Positions 1 through 12,382 of a DNA stretch of 64,000 nucleotides are shown here, one piece after another. The stretch is from Artocarpus heterophyllus (taxonomy: Eukaryota > Streptophyta > Magnoliopsida > Rosales > Moraceae), in NCBI GenBank assembly GCA_025403435.1, contig CM046342.1:19016631-19080630 (forward strand). Reading direction: 5' to 3'. Below the pieces are notes generated by a model. That model was not told where the DNA came from. It saw only the letters and a program-made list of their open reading frames with translations, and did not search any database. The first letter of the stretch is position 1, and every line of letters starts with the position of its first letter. Position numbers and translations under genes: made by a program.

Positions 1-1535
1 CAACATTTTTACTTATTAACAAAGACTAAGCATTTACTATATCATTCTCTATTGTTGACTAATTCAAAGTCTTCTTAAGCATTATCCATGTCAATCTATG
101 ATGCTGGTAAATCAAATTCATCTTTTAACAAGAAATATAGTTAAAATAAGTATTAAACGTACTTTAAAATAATTTTGATATTATTTCCACTTAGAGAGTA
201 AAAATTAACTCAACTAATTTTGCCAAAGTTTCAAAAATAAAATTTTAAAAAACATTTTTAAAATAAAAACAACAAAAATATTTTTAAAACAAATATTATT
301 TTTATTAATATTAATTATTACAAAAAAATAAATACACACATAATCTAAGAAGGATCCGAACTTCCACATAAGTTCTGCAATCTTAGACTGGTCGTAGAAC
401 CTCCTTTAGGCTAAGCCTTTTAGGAAAATTCAGGACGAATTTTACAAGCTGAAGAACCTCGCCCTTTATAAGCGAGGGTTGAGAGCATTCATATGAAATT
501 CTTCCAAAATTTGTTTTTTTCTCTTTTCTTCCTCTGAATCGGCTTCCTTCAGCGTGTAGATTTTTGGTCGAGATCCATTGCTTCACGTTTAAGGGACGGA
601 CAAGTGAACAATGTCGTGGCCTTTCCGACGTACGGAACAAGACTATATATAAGACTGTATACATGGTCCGAAAACAAATGGAGTTTGACCTAAGCTTTGG
701 GTTCTCTTTCTGGACCATTCGATTAAAGCTTCAACAGACGAGATCATGGGAGCACGAGATTCGTGTGAAGTTGGGAGCTCGAGATTCGCGTGAAAGTTGG
801 TTGCACAAGATTTAGAGTGTTTCAGATTAAATGGCTGACATGAGGGCGCACCACTGGCATGGCTGTCTAGCTCGAGCGTGCATCATGTGCATACTTTGCA
901 CGCGCCAACTAGGGAGTGACATGTGGCATTCTGTGGGAGAGAAAAGCTGATTTCCTTGTATTTCTTATCTAATTTTGCTTATTTTGACATCTTTTTGCAC
1001 TATTTTTTGCTCAAGATTTCAAATCTATAAACAAATAATTGAAACAAAATTAGTTATTTTACAGACTTAACTTTTATAATAATTATAAAAATATTTAATT
1101 TACATTAGAACACATTAAAAATTGATACAAACCTATAAAAATTTGGGCCTTTATGATTTCACAAAGATATATAATTTAAGACATGAAAATATTTTTAGAA
1201 ATTATTAAAAAAATATAAAAATATATTCACAAACTAAAAACTTATTTTCAAATACATTAAAACTAAAAATAAAATCACAAAAGATTATTTTTACCATTTT
1301 AATTAATTTCATACAAACACATATTTAACACATGGAGACGACTCTTAGAAATTACCAATAATATTCTTAAATATAAGAACAAACTAAAATCACATATTTA
1401 AACATATTTTCACACTAAGACCAAAAAATACTATTTAACATAAAAATGTTTTAATTAAGGAGTTTAATGACAAATAATAATGCAAAACAAATGATTGTAT
1501 CTTTAAGAAATATGTATTTTTACATGTCCATCACT
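1..1535. other. Unassigned AT-rich segment
   Basis: No gene or mobile-element structure could be supported here. The stretch is AT-rich with many short A and T runs. The reading frames of up to 111 codons between 383 and 815 show no recognisable domain. Positions 340-840 are less AT-rich and contain a short tandem duplication (separate entry). It may be the eroded 5' part of the gypsy remnant that follows, but no LTR end or primer-binding site was seen. Confidence 0.5.
750..800. repeat. Two-copy tandem repeat of about 25 bp
   Basis: Positions 750-774 and 775-800 are near-identical neighbouring units: GAG(C), then (A/T)CGAGATTCG, then (T/C)GTGAA, then a GTTGG end. The second copy carries one extra A. 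This looks like a simple local duplication with no evident function. Confidence 0.6.
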
Positions 1536-3092
1536 ACTTATCCCGATTTAGTGAAGGAAACGAGACTTGGTTCTTGTCAACATTAGAGGACTTTGTGACC
1601 CTTGTTAACTCGATGAAAGAAAACCTCATGAGATTAGAAGGTGAAGTTGCCTTGCTGTAGCAAGCTTTGCATAACCCACAGCTCACGATGGTACAGTTTC
1701 AAAGAATTCCGAAACTGAATTCTTTAATAGCAGCCACAATGCTAAGGAATTGGGAAATTTCTTGTGGGACATAGAGCATTACTTCAAGGTTGCTTGGATT
1801 CCAAAGGCAGAGAAGGCGATCGTCACAAGTATGTACATAACTGGGCGTGCCAAACTCTAGTCGTGGACTCAGATGGCTGACGATGCTAGTGTCAATAGAG
1901 CCAAGATCAAGGATTGGGAAACACTAAAAGAGGAATTGAAGGATCAGTTCTTATATTTCAATACAACTTGTGTTACAAGGGAGTCTCTTTAGAAGCTGAA
2001 ACATTCAAGGACTGTTCGAGATTATGTTAAGGATTTCATTTATTTAATGCTTGATATTTAAGATATGTCAAAATATGACAAATTGTTTAATTTTATGTCA
2101 GGATTGCAGGCTTCGTCGTAGGTTGAACTGCGTAGGCAAGGGGTCAAGGATCTCCCCACTGCCACGGCCACTACAGGTGGGTTGATGGAATTCAAGATTG
2201 TTGGCTCTTTAAAGAATAAGAAGAAGGGCGTTAGGAAGAAAGGCAAATCTATAGCTAAGGACAATAATGGTAAGAAGTCCATTGATTTGAAGGGAAGAAG
2301 AGTTGCAAGTCTAGCAAGTCCAAGAGCTAGTCCCAGTCCAAAGAGAAGAATCAAGAGTGTTTCATTTGTGATGTTCCACATCGAGCTAAGGATTGTTTAA
2401 AGAAAGAGCGGCTCAACGCCCTAGCCTTACAAGAGGAAAAAGCTAAAGCGGAAGCAAAAGCCTCAAGGGTGAACCTGTTACAGTTGATCAATGCTATTAC
2501 TACTACAAGTCTTCGCCAACCAAAGGCTTCATGTGTGTGATCGTTTAGGTTAATAGAAAGAAGTTTAAGCAGTGTTGGACACGAGACTACTAGTAACTTC
2601 CTACTACAAAAAGTCATGGCACGTCTCGGGCTAACGAGAACCAAAGCTCATCTAAGATGAAGGTAGCGAATTCGGGAGCAATTCTAGTCCATGGTACAAC
2701 CACGACTAATCTCAGGGTTGGTTCTTGGGAAAGTGAGTGTAATCTTACCATTATTTCCCTTGATGACTTTGATTTGATTCTCGATATTGAGTTCTTTATT
2801 TGGGCCAAAGTAACTCTAATGCCTTATTTGTATGGCATGATGGTGAATGATGAGAAATCACCTTCCTATATGCAAGTCGAATATGTAGGGAAGCAAAGCA
2901 ATATTGAGATGCAATCGGCAAAGGAGCTCAAGGCAAGAATTAAAAAAGGCAAGACGACCCTTGTTGTAGCACTTGTTGAGATCAAGCCCAACTAGTTTGT
3001 GAAGGTGCCTAATGAGATTGCAGTTGTCTTGAAGGAGTTTGTTGATTTGATGCCTCCAAAATTTCCTAGAGAACTTCCACCAAGGAGAGTTG
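1536..3092 (+). pseudogene. Ty3/gypsy gag-protease remnant
   Basis: Conceptual translation in broken frames recovers a gypsy capsid region at about 1740-2120: an FLWDIEHYFKV-like stretch, then a WETLKEELKDQF motif, then DYVKDF and LFNFMSGLQ motifs, as in plant gypsy Gag. A lysine/arginine-rich linker follows (2180-2370), then a decayed knuckle-like segment (CDVPHRAKDC, about 2365-2400). A protease-like stretch (2657-2995) contains SLDDFDLILDIEFF, equivalent to the second half of the gypsy aspartic protease, and ends in the protease-RT linker (ELPPRR, about 3065-3090). Several in-frame stops (for example near 1858 and 1990) and frameshifts show it is dead. RT, RNase H and integrase are absent because a TGTTAG-type LTR start abuts it at 3093. 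Confidence 0.8.
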
Positions 3093-3947
3093 TGTTAGGA
3101 TTGGTGCCCTAAGAATAATTACCTAAATTGTACTTATGACATTTTTGGTTGAATAAATAATAATACAAATATTTCTTGTACTAATAATAGTCATCATTAT
3201 TTTCATAACAATGATGGTATATTAGCAAAATGTGACATATAACTATTAAAACCAAATCTTGGAATTGGGCATATATGGAGTTTATATGCGGAATAGATTC
3301 AGAGATTTATAATCTAAATTACACAGTCCATCGTCTATGTATAGAGTTGGTCATTTTATACATGACAAGACTGTAATAGGGATATACATCCAAATGAAAG
3401 GCGACTTATCTTGGTCGTAAGAGCAAAGTGACTGTATGATAGGCATATTGGTGTAGTAGGCCTAATGGTGGTCGCACACTGGACTGAACCTAAAGTTGAA
3501 TTGATTTAATAATAATTTTATTTAACTTAAATCAATTCTCTTTGATAATCATTTATGTGTTATCTTAATCCTAAAGTGGATTCATGACTCTATGTTTATA
3601 GCTTGTATTTTTTGATATGCTAAAAGCAGAAGTTCCAATGATCAAAGGCTCTATTGTAGGTATGTTGGAGATGCAACCTATATTCAATGATAATCCATAG
3701 ACATAGAACCTATAGCTCTCTACTAAAGAATCAATGTTATCTTTTCAAAGGCATTATTCCTGTATAGAAAAATATACCTCGGTCATCTGGATATATATGA
3801 TGACCGGATGATATTCCTTTTGTACGTGTTATAAAAGGAATGAAATTTTCAATAGTGAAATAATGAAACTTTGAGATAAAATAATCGGAAAGTAAAATGA
3901 AACTAAGTCCTTCATCCAATTATGGATGACTTATGCGATACACATAG
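3093..3947 (+). repeat. Partial copia-type LTR, interrupted at 3948
   Basis: It starts with TGTTAGGATTGGTGCCCTAAG, minus its last base the same opening pattern as the copia LTRs further right (TGTTAGACATGTATGCCCTAAG). It keeps collinear islands of that LTR, for example 'gaattgggcatat', 'cctaaagtggattcatgac' and a 3830-3940 block equivalent to the 'aaaataatcgg..cttaagccgattatgg' part of intact copies. It is cut at 3948 by the LTR of the minus-strand gypsy element; the downstream half was not found in this window. Its insertion into the gypsy remnant before 3093 would be flanked by AGTTG, but the partner TSD is not visible. Confidence 0.6.
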
Positions 3948-6423
3948 TGTAACACCCCTTCAAGGGAGGTCAAAGTTACCGTCTCAAACATCTATTATTT
4001 ATGACAAAACATAATTTTTACGAAATCTAGATAAACAAAGTAATACGAAAATAGCTTGATTTTTTTGAAACATGACTTATTAATTAAATCAAATAAACTA
4101 CATCTAAAAATAAAAACATTGTTGCAACATTACCAAAAACCTTAAACTCGACAAAATATTTTTAACTTAAAGAATCTCATAAAATAAATAAAAAACTAAA
4201 ATTTATGGAATTATAAATAATTGAATAAAAGTTTAAATCATCATTAATTCAAGATGCGTCACTTCGATATTCCATTTCCGCCACCACACACACACCCGCA
4301 TCGAGCTCCTCTATCCTCATACCTAACTCTTGTTCCTAGCTGCAATACGAGAAACATGTAGTAAGCATAATACTTGTAAGTACACCCTAACTCTGACAAA
4401 ATATTTTCATTAATTAACAATGTTCAACAAAATGATCCATCACTAAGTAAATATATATTTTAAATAATATATATAGTAATACTTCAAAATATTCATCTAT
4501 AGTAGGGCCTTAGCGTTGTATCGTCATAGTGCACTATTCACATAAAGAGTGAGGGAGCGACCCCTAAGCAATCACAACAAGATGAAGCGATCGCTCAGCG
4601 ATCAGCCTACTCACCGAATTCCATCATCATCATCCATCCATCAAGTGTACAAAGCCTTTTTAAAACATCAAAATAATAACATAGATATGACATATATATA
4701 GGTTTTCATAAAAAGATATCCATCAAATAATGAGGTAAAAATAATATCATCTTTCATTGTTTATAATCAATTTCCTCGTTATTGAAAATCCTCATCTTTA
4801 AACGTCTTATATAATATATCATCAACATTAACCTTTTTAATTTTGAACAATCACGTTGCAATTGAGAGATATACTTACATGATCTTTAGACTTACATAAC
4901 TTTCAATGGTAGGTGACACAACGCCTCGAGTATTTGTTGTGCTCGCTTCTTTAAAGAGTTCAAGCCAAAAATTCATATTGACCATAGGTCACTAATAATA
5001 CTGTTAACAATATATAAATATCTCATATTATCATTGAACATCACTTTGTCATGTAATAGCATTAAGAAGCACAAAATCACAATTTATGAACCTACAACAT
5101 AATTCCCAAAAGCAGGCAAAATGATCTTTACTCACTTAAAAATTCATAATAATTTCATCTTAACTCCAAATCAGTCAAAACTAGTGGCATTAGAAACTAG
5201 ACTCAAAAACAAAGATCTTGATATATTGTACGCATATTTTGACAATAATTTGCATGACAAAAAAATCCTCAAAAATTAGTCTAAAATTTAGATTCGTGTA
5301 AAACTGTACAGTTTTCTAGATCAACTTTGAAAAATCATAACTACTTAATAAAAACTCCAATTCATGCGATTCAAAAACTAAATGAAATCATTGGAACACA
5401 ATAGCTGCCAGGTGCTTGTATGAAAAGTAGGCATAAGGTATCAAACAATTCAATACTAATCCATGTCCTAATAAAACCTCAATTACAATTATAAACACAT
5501 AATTAATATGTCAATAATTGATAATAAAATACACCCATAAAGATCTACATAGCGAAAATATGAAGATCTACGATATCTTTGATCTAGGGTTTAATGATAG
5601 GTTAATAAAAAAAAAACCAAATCATCAATTTTTTTAATAATTAATTGATATGAAATACATAAAATAAAAGAATCCATGTGATAATAATTATAATTATAAT
5701 ACTAATCTATCATACTAAAGCATCAAACAAACACATTAAAAGATTGATACACTTACCCAAATGAGTGCAATTAGGGAGATTAGAAACCTTGTTAAGGTCA
5801 AAGAAAACCAAGCATGAAGCCAATCAATGAGGAATGAATGAGACATGTGATTAGGGTTATTAATAAGAGGCTTTTATATAGTTTTTATATGTGGACTGCT
5901 TATAAAACCTTAAAAAATCTCCCCTTTTTTTTCACATCTAATTCTTTTTTTTTTTTTTCTGGGTCTACGTGTAAATTTCTTTTTCATTTCTCGACAAAGA
6001 TTTGCCGCACGCCCGCCTTAAGGCTTGGACCTCCCATACTTTATGTTTATATAAGTTCATATATACATACGTGCAACATATAATAAGTTATATATTTAAG
6101 ATATTGGTCTCCCATTATACATATAATTTAACTTATATATTCTCATATATATATATATATAATAAAAATAAATCACTTAATTGATTTCTTCTTATTATAT
6201 TTTATTTAAATAAAAGAAAACAAAACAAAATACGTCATCACATCATTAATTCATATTAACTATAATCCCCACATAATTGGCATGAGCCTTTTCCAGCACA
6301 TCGAACCCTTCATCGCTGTTACCTATAACATCACTAAATGGCACGTTAGTAATAATATCATTGTCGTCAATTATAGCGTTAGACTTTCCATTTACCATTA
6401 AATAAAAAAAAAAAGGTATTACA
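3948..6423 (-). repeat. Gypsy LTR (3' LTR of minus-strand element)
   Basis: On the minus strand this block opens with TGTAATACC at 6423 and closes with GGGGTGTTACA at 3948, the usual short inverted LTR ends of plant Ty3/gypsy elements. It adjoins a purine-rich tract read on the minus strand at 6424-6436 and then gypsy pol on the same strand, so it is the 3' LTR of that element. It is about 2.48 kb, AT-rich, with CATCAT and AT microsatellites. The 5' LTR partner is missing. Small open frames at 5838-6184 are LTR sequence, not genes. Confidence 0.75.
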
Positions 6424-6436
6424 ATCCCTCCTCTCT
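6424..6436 (-). other. Polypurine tract of minus-strand gypsy element
   Basis: The plus strand reads ATCCCTCCTCTCT, so the minus strand is a run of purines (AGAGAGGAGGGAT) ending exactly where the LTR begins at 6423. That is the position and composition expected for the plus-strand DNA primer of an LTR retrotransposon. Confidence 0.7.
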
Positions 6437-9400
6437 TATAAAAGTTTCGTCCTTGAAACTTAGAATAATTTAGGATATCTAGTTTTCATATCATTCTTTC
6501 ATTCCCTTGTCGCCTACTCCACTCGATGGTTATGCCATAACACTTTCACCAATGCAATCTCTTTGTTCCTTAACTTTTGAACTTCTCTATCCAAAGTCTC
6601 TATGGGTTTTACCTCATAACTCAAGGCTTCTCGAAGTTGCATTGTTGGTGGTTTGATCACATGTTTAAGGTCTGCTACATACTTCTTTGACATTGAGACA
6701 TAGAAAACATTGTGAATAGTTTATATCTCCTCGGGTAAGTCTAACTCATAGGTCACATTACCAACTCGCTTGGTAATCTCGAAAGGTCCTGTATAACACA
6801 AACTAAGCTTTCTTTTCTTACCAAATCTTATTACTCCCTTCATCAGGGCCGCTTTGATAAAAACAGTCACCTATAGCAAACTCTAGAGGCCTCCGTCAAA
6901 CATCAATGTAGCTCTTTTGTTGGCTTTGAGCAGCCTCAATTCTTTGGCGAATGATCTTCATTGCTTCTGTAGTCTTATATACAAATTTCGTCTTATTTTT
7001 CACCTCAATTTCCATCTTTCTTTTTCTTGCCTCGTGCCAATAAATTGGTGTCCTACACGCCTCCCGTATAACTCCTCATAGGGTGCCATCCCTATCATCG
7101 CCTGATAACTGTTATTGTAAGCAAATTCTGCCAATGTTAATTTCTCGCACCAAGTGCCGTTGAAGTCTAAAGCACAGGAACAAAGCATATCCTTTGATAT
7201 CTGATTAGTCCTCTTAGCCTGTCTATTGTCTATGGATGAAAGGCAGTACTAAATTATAGTTTCATTCCCATAGTTGCCTGAACACTTTTCCAAAAGTGTG
7301 ATGTAAATCTACTATCTCTATATGAGATAATAGATTTACGAACACTATGAAGTCTTACTATCTCTTTAACATATAGCTTGACAAGCTTCTCTAATGAACG
7401 CATCATCTTTACTACTAGAAAATGCGCTGATTTCATCAACCTATCGACTATCACCCTAAATGGCATCGAATCCCTTGGTAGTCTTGGGTAAATCATCGAT
7501 GAAGTCTATGGCTATATCTTCCCATTTCCACTTAGGTATATGAATAGACTGTAATACACCTAGTCTTTGATATTCGGCCTTGACTTGTTCGTAGATCAAG
7601 CATTTCTTCACATATTTAGAAGCATCTCTCTTTGTTTCGAACCACCAAAAATTATTTCTCATGTCATTATACATCTTGCTGGATCCAAGATGCATATTAT
7701 AAGGTGTAACATGAGCTTCTTCCAACGCTTTATTTCTCAAGTCATCAACGTTTGGCACATACAATCAATCTCAAAAAAATATAACTCCATTGGCAAAAAC
7801 ATAGAAACCATCACATTTCCCCTATTTTACCTCTTGTTTGATCCTCAGAAGACTCAGATCTTGATTTTGTTTCTCTCAGATGTCATCAAACAACGTCGGA
7901 GCCAAAGTCAAAGATGATAGTCATCCTGAAATCAACTTTATACCAAAATCCACAATCTCCTTTTGCAATAGTTAGGACCTTTCTTCTATTGACATCAATA
8001 TTGCAGAATATTTTCTACTCAATGCATCAGCCACCTTGTTCGCCTTGCCTGGATGATTAAGGACCTCATAGCCATAGTTCTTTACCAACTTAAGCCATTT
8101 TCAATGTCGCATATTCAAGTCTTTCTACGTGAAAAAAATACTTCAAGCTTTGGTGATTGATGAAAATCTTGCAATGGACTTTGTACAAATAGTGCTTCCA
8201 AATCTTAAGTGCGAAAACCACGGCTACCAATTCCAAATCATGAGTGGAGTATTTCTTCTCATAATCTTTCAACTGTCTTGAGGCATAGGCTATTACTTTT
8301 TCATGTTACATTAACACAGCACCAAAACCCATTTTTAAAGTGTCACTGTAGATCACAAACCCTACACGCCTTTTGGAATTGTTAGAATAGGTGTGCTCGT
8401 TAGTCTCCTTTTCAACTCTTAGAAACTTTGCTAACATTCATCACTCAATTAAAACTTCTTTCCCTTTCAAGTAAGTGTTGTTAGAGGCATAATCAACTTG
8501 TAAAGGCCTTCCATAAACCTCCTGTAATATCTTGATAACCGTAAGAAACTTCTTATCTCACTAACAATTTTTGGTCGACTCTAATTGTTAATAGCTTCCA
8601 CCTTTGTAGGATCAACCATCATACCATCTTTAGAGAAAATATGGTCCAAGAAAGCCACACGGTCTAGCCAAAATTTACATTTCAAGAATTTGGCATGAAG
8701 CTGATGATTCTTCAACATTTGCAACACAATCCTTAAATGCTCACTATGCTTCTCTTGAGACTTTGAGTAAATAATGATGTTGTCGATAAATACAATCATA
8801 AATTTATCAAGGAAATCTCTAACACTCGGTTTATTAGATCCATAAATACTACGGGAGCATTTGTCAACCCAAAAAGTATGATCACAAACTCATAGTGACT
8901 GTAACTCATCTGAAAAGTAGACTTAGGAATATCTTCTTCCTTTATCTTCAATTGGTGGTAACTAGACCTTAAGTCGATCTTAGAGAAAACTGTCACACCT
9001 TTCAGTTGATCAAACAAATCAACAATCCTTGGTAATGGGTACTTGTTTCTTATAGTTACCTTGTTCAACTCTCGATAGTCTATGCAAAGCTTCATTGACC
9101 TGTCCTTCTTCTTCATAAATGATACCAGTGCTCCCGACGGTGAATGGCTTGGTTGAATAAATCCTTTCTCAAGAAGCTCTTTCAGCTACTCATGTTGTTC
9201 TTTTAACTTTGTAGGTGCTACTCGATATGGTGCTTTTGAGATAGGCCCCATATTAAACATAAGTTCAATCTTGAATTAAATCTCCCTATTAGGCGATAAC
9301 CCTGGCAAATCATTGGGAAACACCTTAGTGACTTTATTAACAACTAGCACATGATCAATCTTTAGCTTTTCTTCCTCCTTCTTGTCAATTATTCTAGCTA

Positions 9401-9910
9401 CAAAGCCCATACATCCATTAGCTAACATTTTCTAAGCCTTCACTACAGACAGACAGATCTTTGTCTTTTTTCTTAGTTTGCCAACAAACTTAAATCGTTT
9501 TTCCCCTTCAGGTATAAACTTAACTCATCACTTTTGGCATTCAGTGGATGCATTATACTTGTCTAAGAAATCCATCTCTAGGATCACATCATAATTGTAC
9601 ATGTCGAGTACTATCAAATCACTATAAAGCTCTCTATCAATAATTTTTATCAGCACTACATGTAGCTAATGAGTAGACATCATGACTTCCCCGGACGATA
9701 ATGACGTCATGAATCCTTATCTCAATTTATCCTAGGGTCTGTCTAACTTTTTTGAGAAGTGGATACAAAGGAGTGTGTAGTTCTTATGTTAAACAAAGCA
9801 TTAGCATACTGATCAATAATAAGAATCTGACTTATGATAACAATTAAGGTCTCTTTGGCATCTTCCTTGGTCATTGCATAGACTCTAGTATTTGCTGTAG
9901 GTGGAGGGGC
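6437..9910 (-). pseudogene. Ty3/gypsy pol remnant (protease-RT-RNase H-integrase)
   Basis: Read on the minus strand the order is protease, reverse transcriptase, RNase H, integrase. Protease: a VYAMTKEDA-type lead-in near 9890 and an FNIRTTHSFVS stretch replacing the usual DxGATHSF motif. [23 protein letters not shown] at about 9000-9100, minus the first residue, then [15 protein letters not shown], with catalytic FIDN in place of YVDD near 8790. RNase [21 protein letters not shown], about 8150-8250. Integrase: zinc-binding region and core between about 7765 and 6990, with IDFIDDLPKT, a RDSRFTSHFWK stretch and AYNNSYQ. Stops and frameshifts split it into frames of 60-106 codons. No gag and no 5' LTR remain; beyond about 9910 the sequence changes abruptly to a copia leader. 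The sequence type suggests a chromovirus-like lineage, which is inference. Confidence 0.85.
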
Positions 9911-9974
9911 TTTATATATATAACATGATCACAAACTCATAACTTTATGTAAAAATCATGGCTCTGATACCAAT
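9911..9974 (-). other. Copia leader remnant with primer-binding site
   Basis: Positions 9961-9972 read GCTCTGATACCA, the reverse complement of the initiator-tRNA-Met-type primer-binding site TGGTATCAGAGC. They sit two bases from the LTR end at 9975. The bases from about 9920 match, in reverse, the leader just after the primer site in the other copia copies ('catggtttttacataaatt', 'gtgatcatgttatat'). Only about 60 bp of leader survives before gypsy pol sequence begins. Confidence 0.75.
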
Positions 9975-11903
9975 TGTTGGAAAAACAAGTATGCAACGTA
10001 ATTTTAAAATTTTTAAATCAGTTTATTTTCTAAAACAGATGTTTGACATGTTATATACATAAATTAATAAGATCTTATTAACCTTGGTATGTTGAAGAGC
10101 TTCTACAATCAGTGAAGGGAAGTACGTTTTAGAAAAGCTTCAACTAACTAATTTTCTTTGCTATTCTCTATCCACGACCAGAGTATGTATGGGCACATGT
10201 CATACAGCTTTTCCCCGGTGACTCTCCTTCTAACCAATTGAGAAGACCTAGAGCTAAGGTTCATGATTATGAACAATAGTTCTTAAGAAGTTCTAGAGTA
10301 TCTGACAGTAGAGTACTCACTCTTAACTTCTCAACTGATCTAAATAACTGAGAAAACTTACTCTCTATTTATAGAGGTTGAACCCAGGGTTGGTCGGTAG
10401 ATAAGGCATTAAAAATTCAGATATAGATCAACTTCTGATAAAATTGCATCAAAAATACGTAATCAGATTATCGTTAGATCGACAGGCTGAACTAACGGAT
10501 TGACGTGCCGAATTACTCCATCAGTAGGCCGAACAAACAGATCGACCAGTCGAACTTGCGATAATATGATCCTTGAGAATCTTTTTTTTTCACTCAAGAT
10601 TCTTTGGATAGAGCCTCAGTTTTAATACAAATAATCCAATAAAGAAGTTATTTGATTAAAACAGTCATATCTGGATAATCCCAAGGAAAATAAATATTCT
10701 CGATAGTTCAACAAGTTTATCTTGAATTAATTTACAAAATTAATTCAACAACTAAATGGATTATTTAATCCTATCAAATTTCAACCAATCTAATAATTTA
10801 ACATAGGTCACCAATTTATTAGAAAAGCATGCCATATCGTTATAGGATTTATTATAAGCTAACAAAGGGGACATGATAGACCTATATAGTTCAAGTTCTA
10901 ATAATTAGAAAATATAACATCCCAGATATACATTTTATAATTATCAACTCCAATGTTACTCCGCTAAAAGCTTAGAGCTACACTCTCGAAGTATATAAAA
11001 TTACAAATCTCTAAATTAGCTAAGTGTCGATGACATATCATAATATATCGTATCCTTATAGGATATTCATAATCGGCTTAAAGATAAATTCCATCTTATT
11101 TTCCTGATTATTTTTATCTTATGTTCTGTTATCTCACAATTTGAAAACTTACCATCCAAGGACAGTTTACCATTTGGTTACACCTATGCATCCAAATGAT
11201 TAAGCGCTCCAGTTTTCCAATTACAAGATAGCACATTTAAGAGAATATCATTGACTCCACCACTAAAGCAATGGATTCCATATCTATAAATAATAGGTCT
11301 ATGCTATCAAGAGTCATATCTCCAACACACCGGTATGCGTACCATCACAAAGTCAAGATGTCACAATTTGGTACATCAAAATACATAAGTTAAAATAATA
11401 GGCCCATTAGTCATTTCAAGATTAAGATATAACACACATGATTGTCTAAAGTGAATTGGTTTACACAGATGAAATTATTAACCTAAATCAATTTCACTTT
11501 ATGTCTCGATCTAATACATCGTCACCTATGACAATATACCAATGTTTCTACTCAGAAAGTCTAACTCCAATGGCCAAGACAAGCCCTCTCCTATCAGGGA
11601 TGTAGACAACATAACAATCGTAGCATGAATAAAGCACTTAACTTTATTCCCTCGATTGCGGATTTTATGATTTAGGCCATCACCTTTAGAATCATATCTT
11701 CTGCATAATTTATCCATCATATGCCTAATTCTTAATGGTTTAAACTCATAGTTTCGGACTTTTGTTTGTTTAACATACATTCAACAAATATGAACGTAAA
11801 GAGAACAACATTTGGTATATGAATAATAAATAATTCTTTATTGATAAAATGTCTGCAAAAACATATTACAACATTTTATTCCTTAGGGCATACATGTCTA
11901 ACA
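9975..11903 (-). repeat. Copia LTR (5' LTR of a truncated minus-strand element)
   Basis: Plus-strand ends are TGTTGG at 9975 and ATGTCTAACA at 11903, so on the minus strand it runs TGTTAGACATGT...CCAACA, as in the intact copia element. It is about 1.93 kb. Being next to a primer-binding site (9961-9972) it is a 5' LTR. Degenerate copies of the CGGCAGGCCGA-type quasi-palindrome lie at 10480-10560. The body of the element and its other LTR are missing. Confidence 0.85.
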
Positions 11904-12377
11904 ACATGTTCTTAAAAGCATTTTTTTAAAATTTTAAATTCATCAAATATTCTGTTTATTTTTTTTTGAAATGTCAAATATTTTGTAATTTGTTTAAGTA
12001 TTATTCACAATTAAAGTGACCCACATTTTTTTTATAGAAAGAATGATGATTTAAAATAATGTGACGGTTTTTTTCCCTAAATAAAGGTGAGGTTGATTGA
12101 GGCATATTATTAAATGGTGTTTCTTAGAATAGAATATTCTTTGCTATGGCTGAATAAAATGTTTGAAACTATCATAGAATTAAACATCCTAAAATATCAT
12201 AAATAAGTTTTTTTTCCTTCTTTAGATACTTGTATACTGAGGAAGGGTGGTGCACTTTGATTTAAGGAGACAAAGTCTCGAATCAATTGCCATACCTAAA
12301 CCAACCATCATATCGGTCCCTAAGCCCCATTACTAGAAAGGCTTACTTCAAAACTGTAAGTGGAGCTTCCGCCTCAT
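11904..12377. other. Unassigned spacer between two copia LTRs
   Basis: AT-rich to about 12230, then a less AT-rich stretch to 12377 without a recognisable coding frame. The solo LTR that follows is inserted in this stretch, and the same unknown sequence continues at 14330 ('ctcatgcagt' left, 'gcagctcctctaggg' right). I do not recognise it. Confidence 0.4.
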
Positions 12378-12382
12378 GCAGT

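Noticed and set aside
383..815. Overlapping ORFs on both strands near the left end
   Set aside because: No domains, no gene context, and the two strands compete for the same sequence.
5838..6184. Two short plus-strand ORFs
   Set aside because: Inside a gypsy LTR; peptides are from T-rich and AT-repeat sequence.
12235..12377. Less AT-rich stretch that might be an organelle DNA insertion or old exon
   Set aside because: I could not match it to any gene from memory and it has no open frame; left unassigned.
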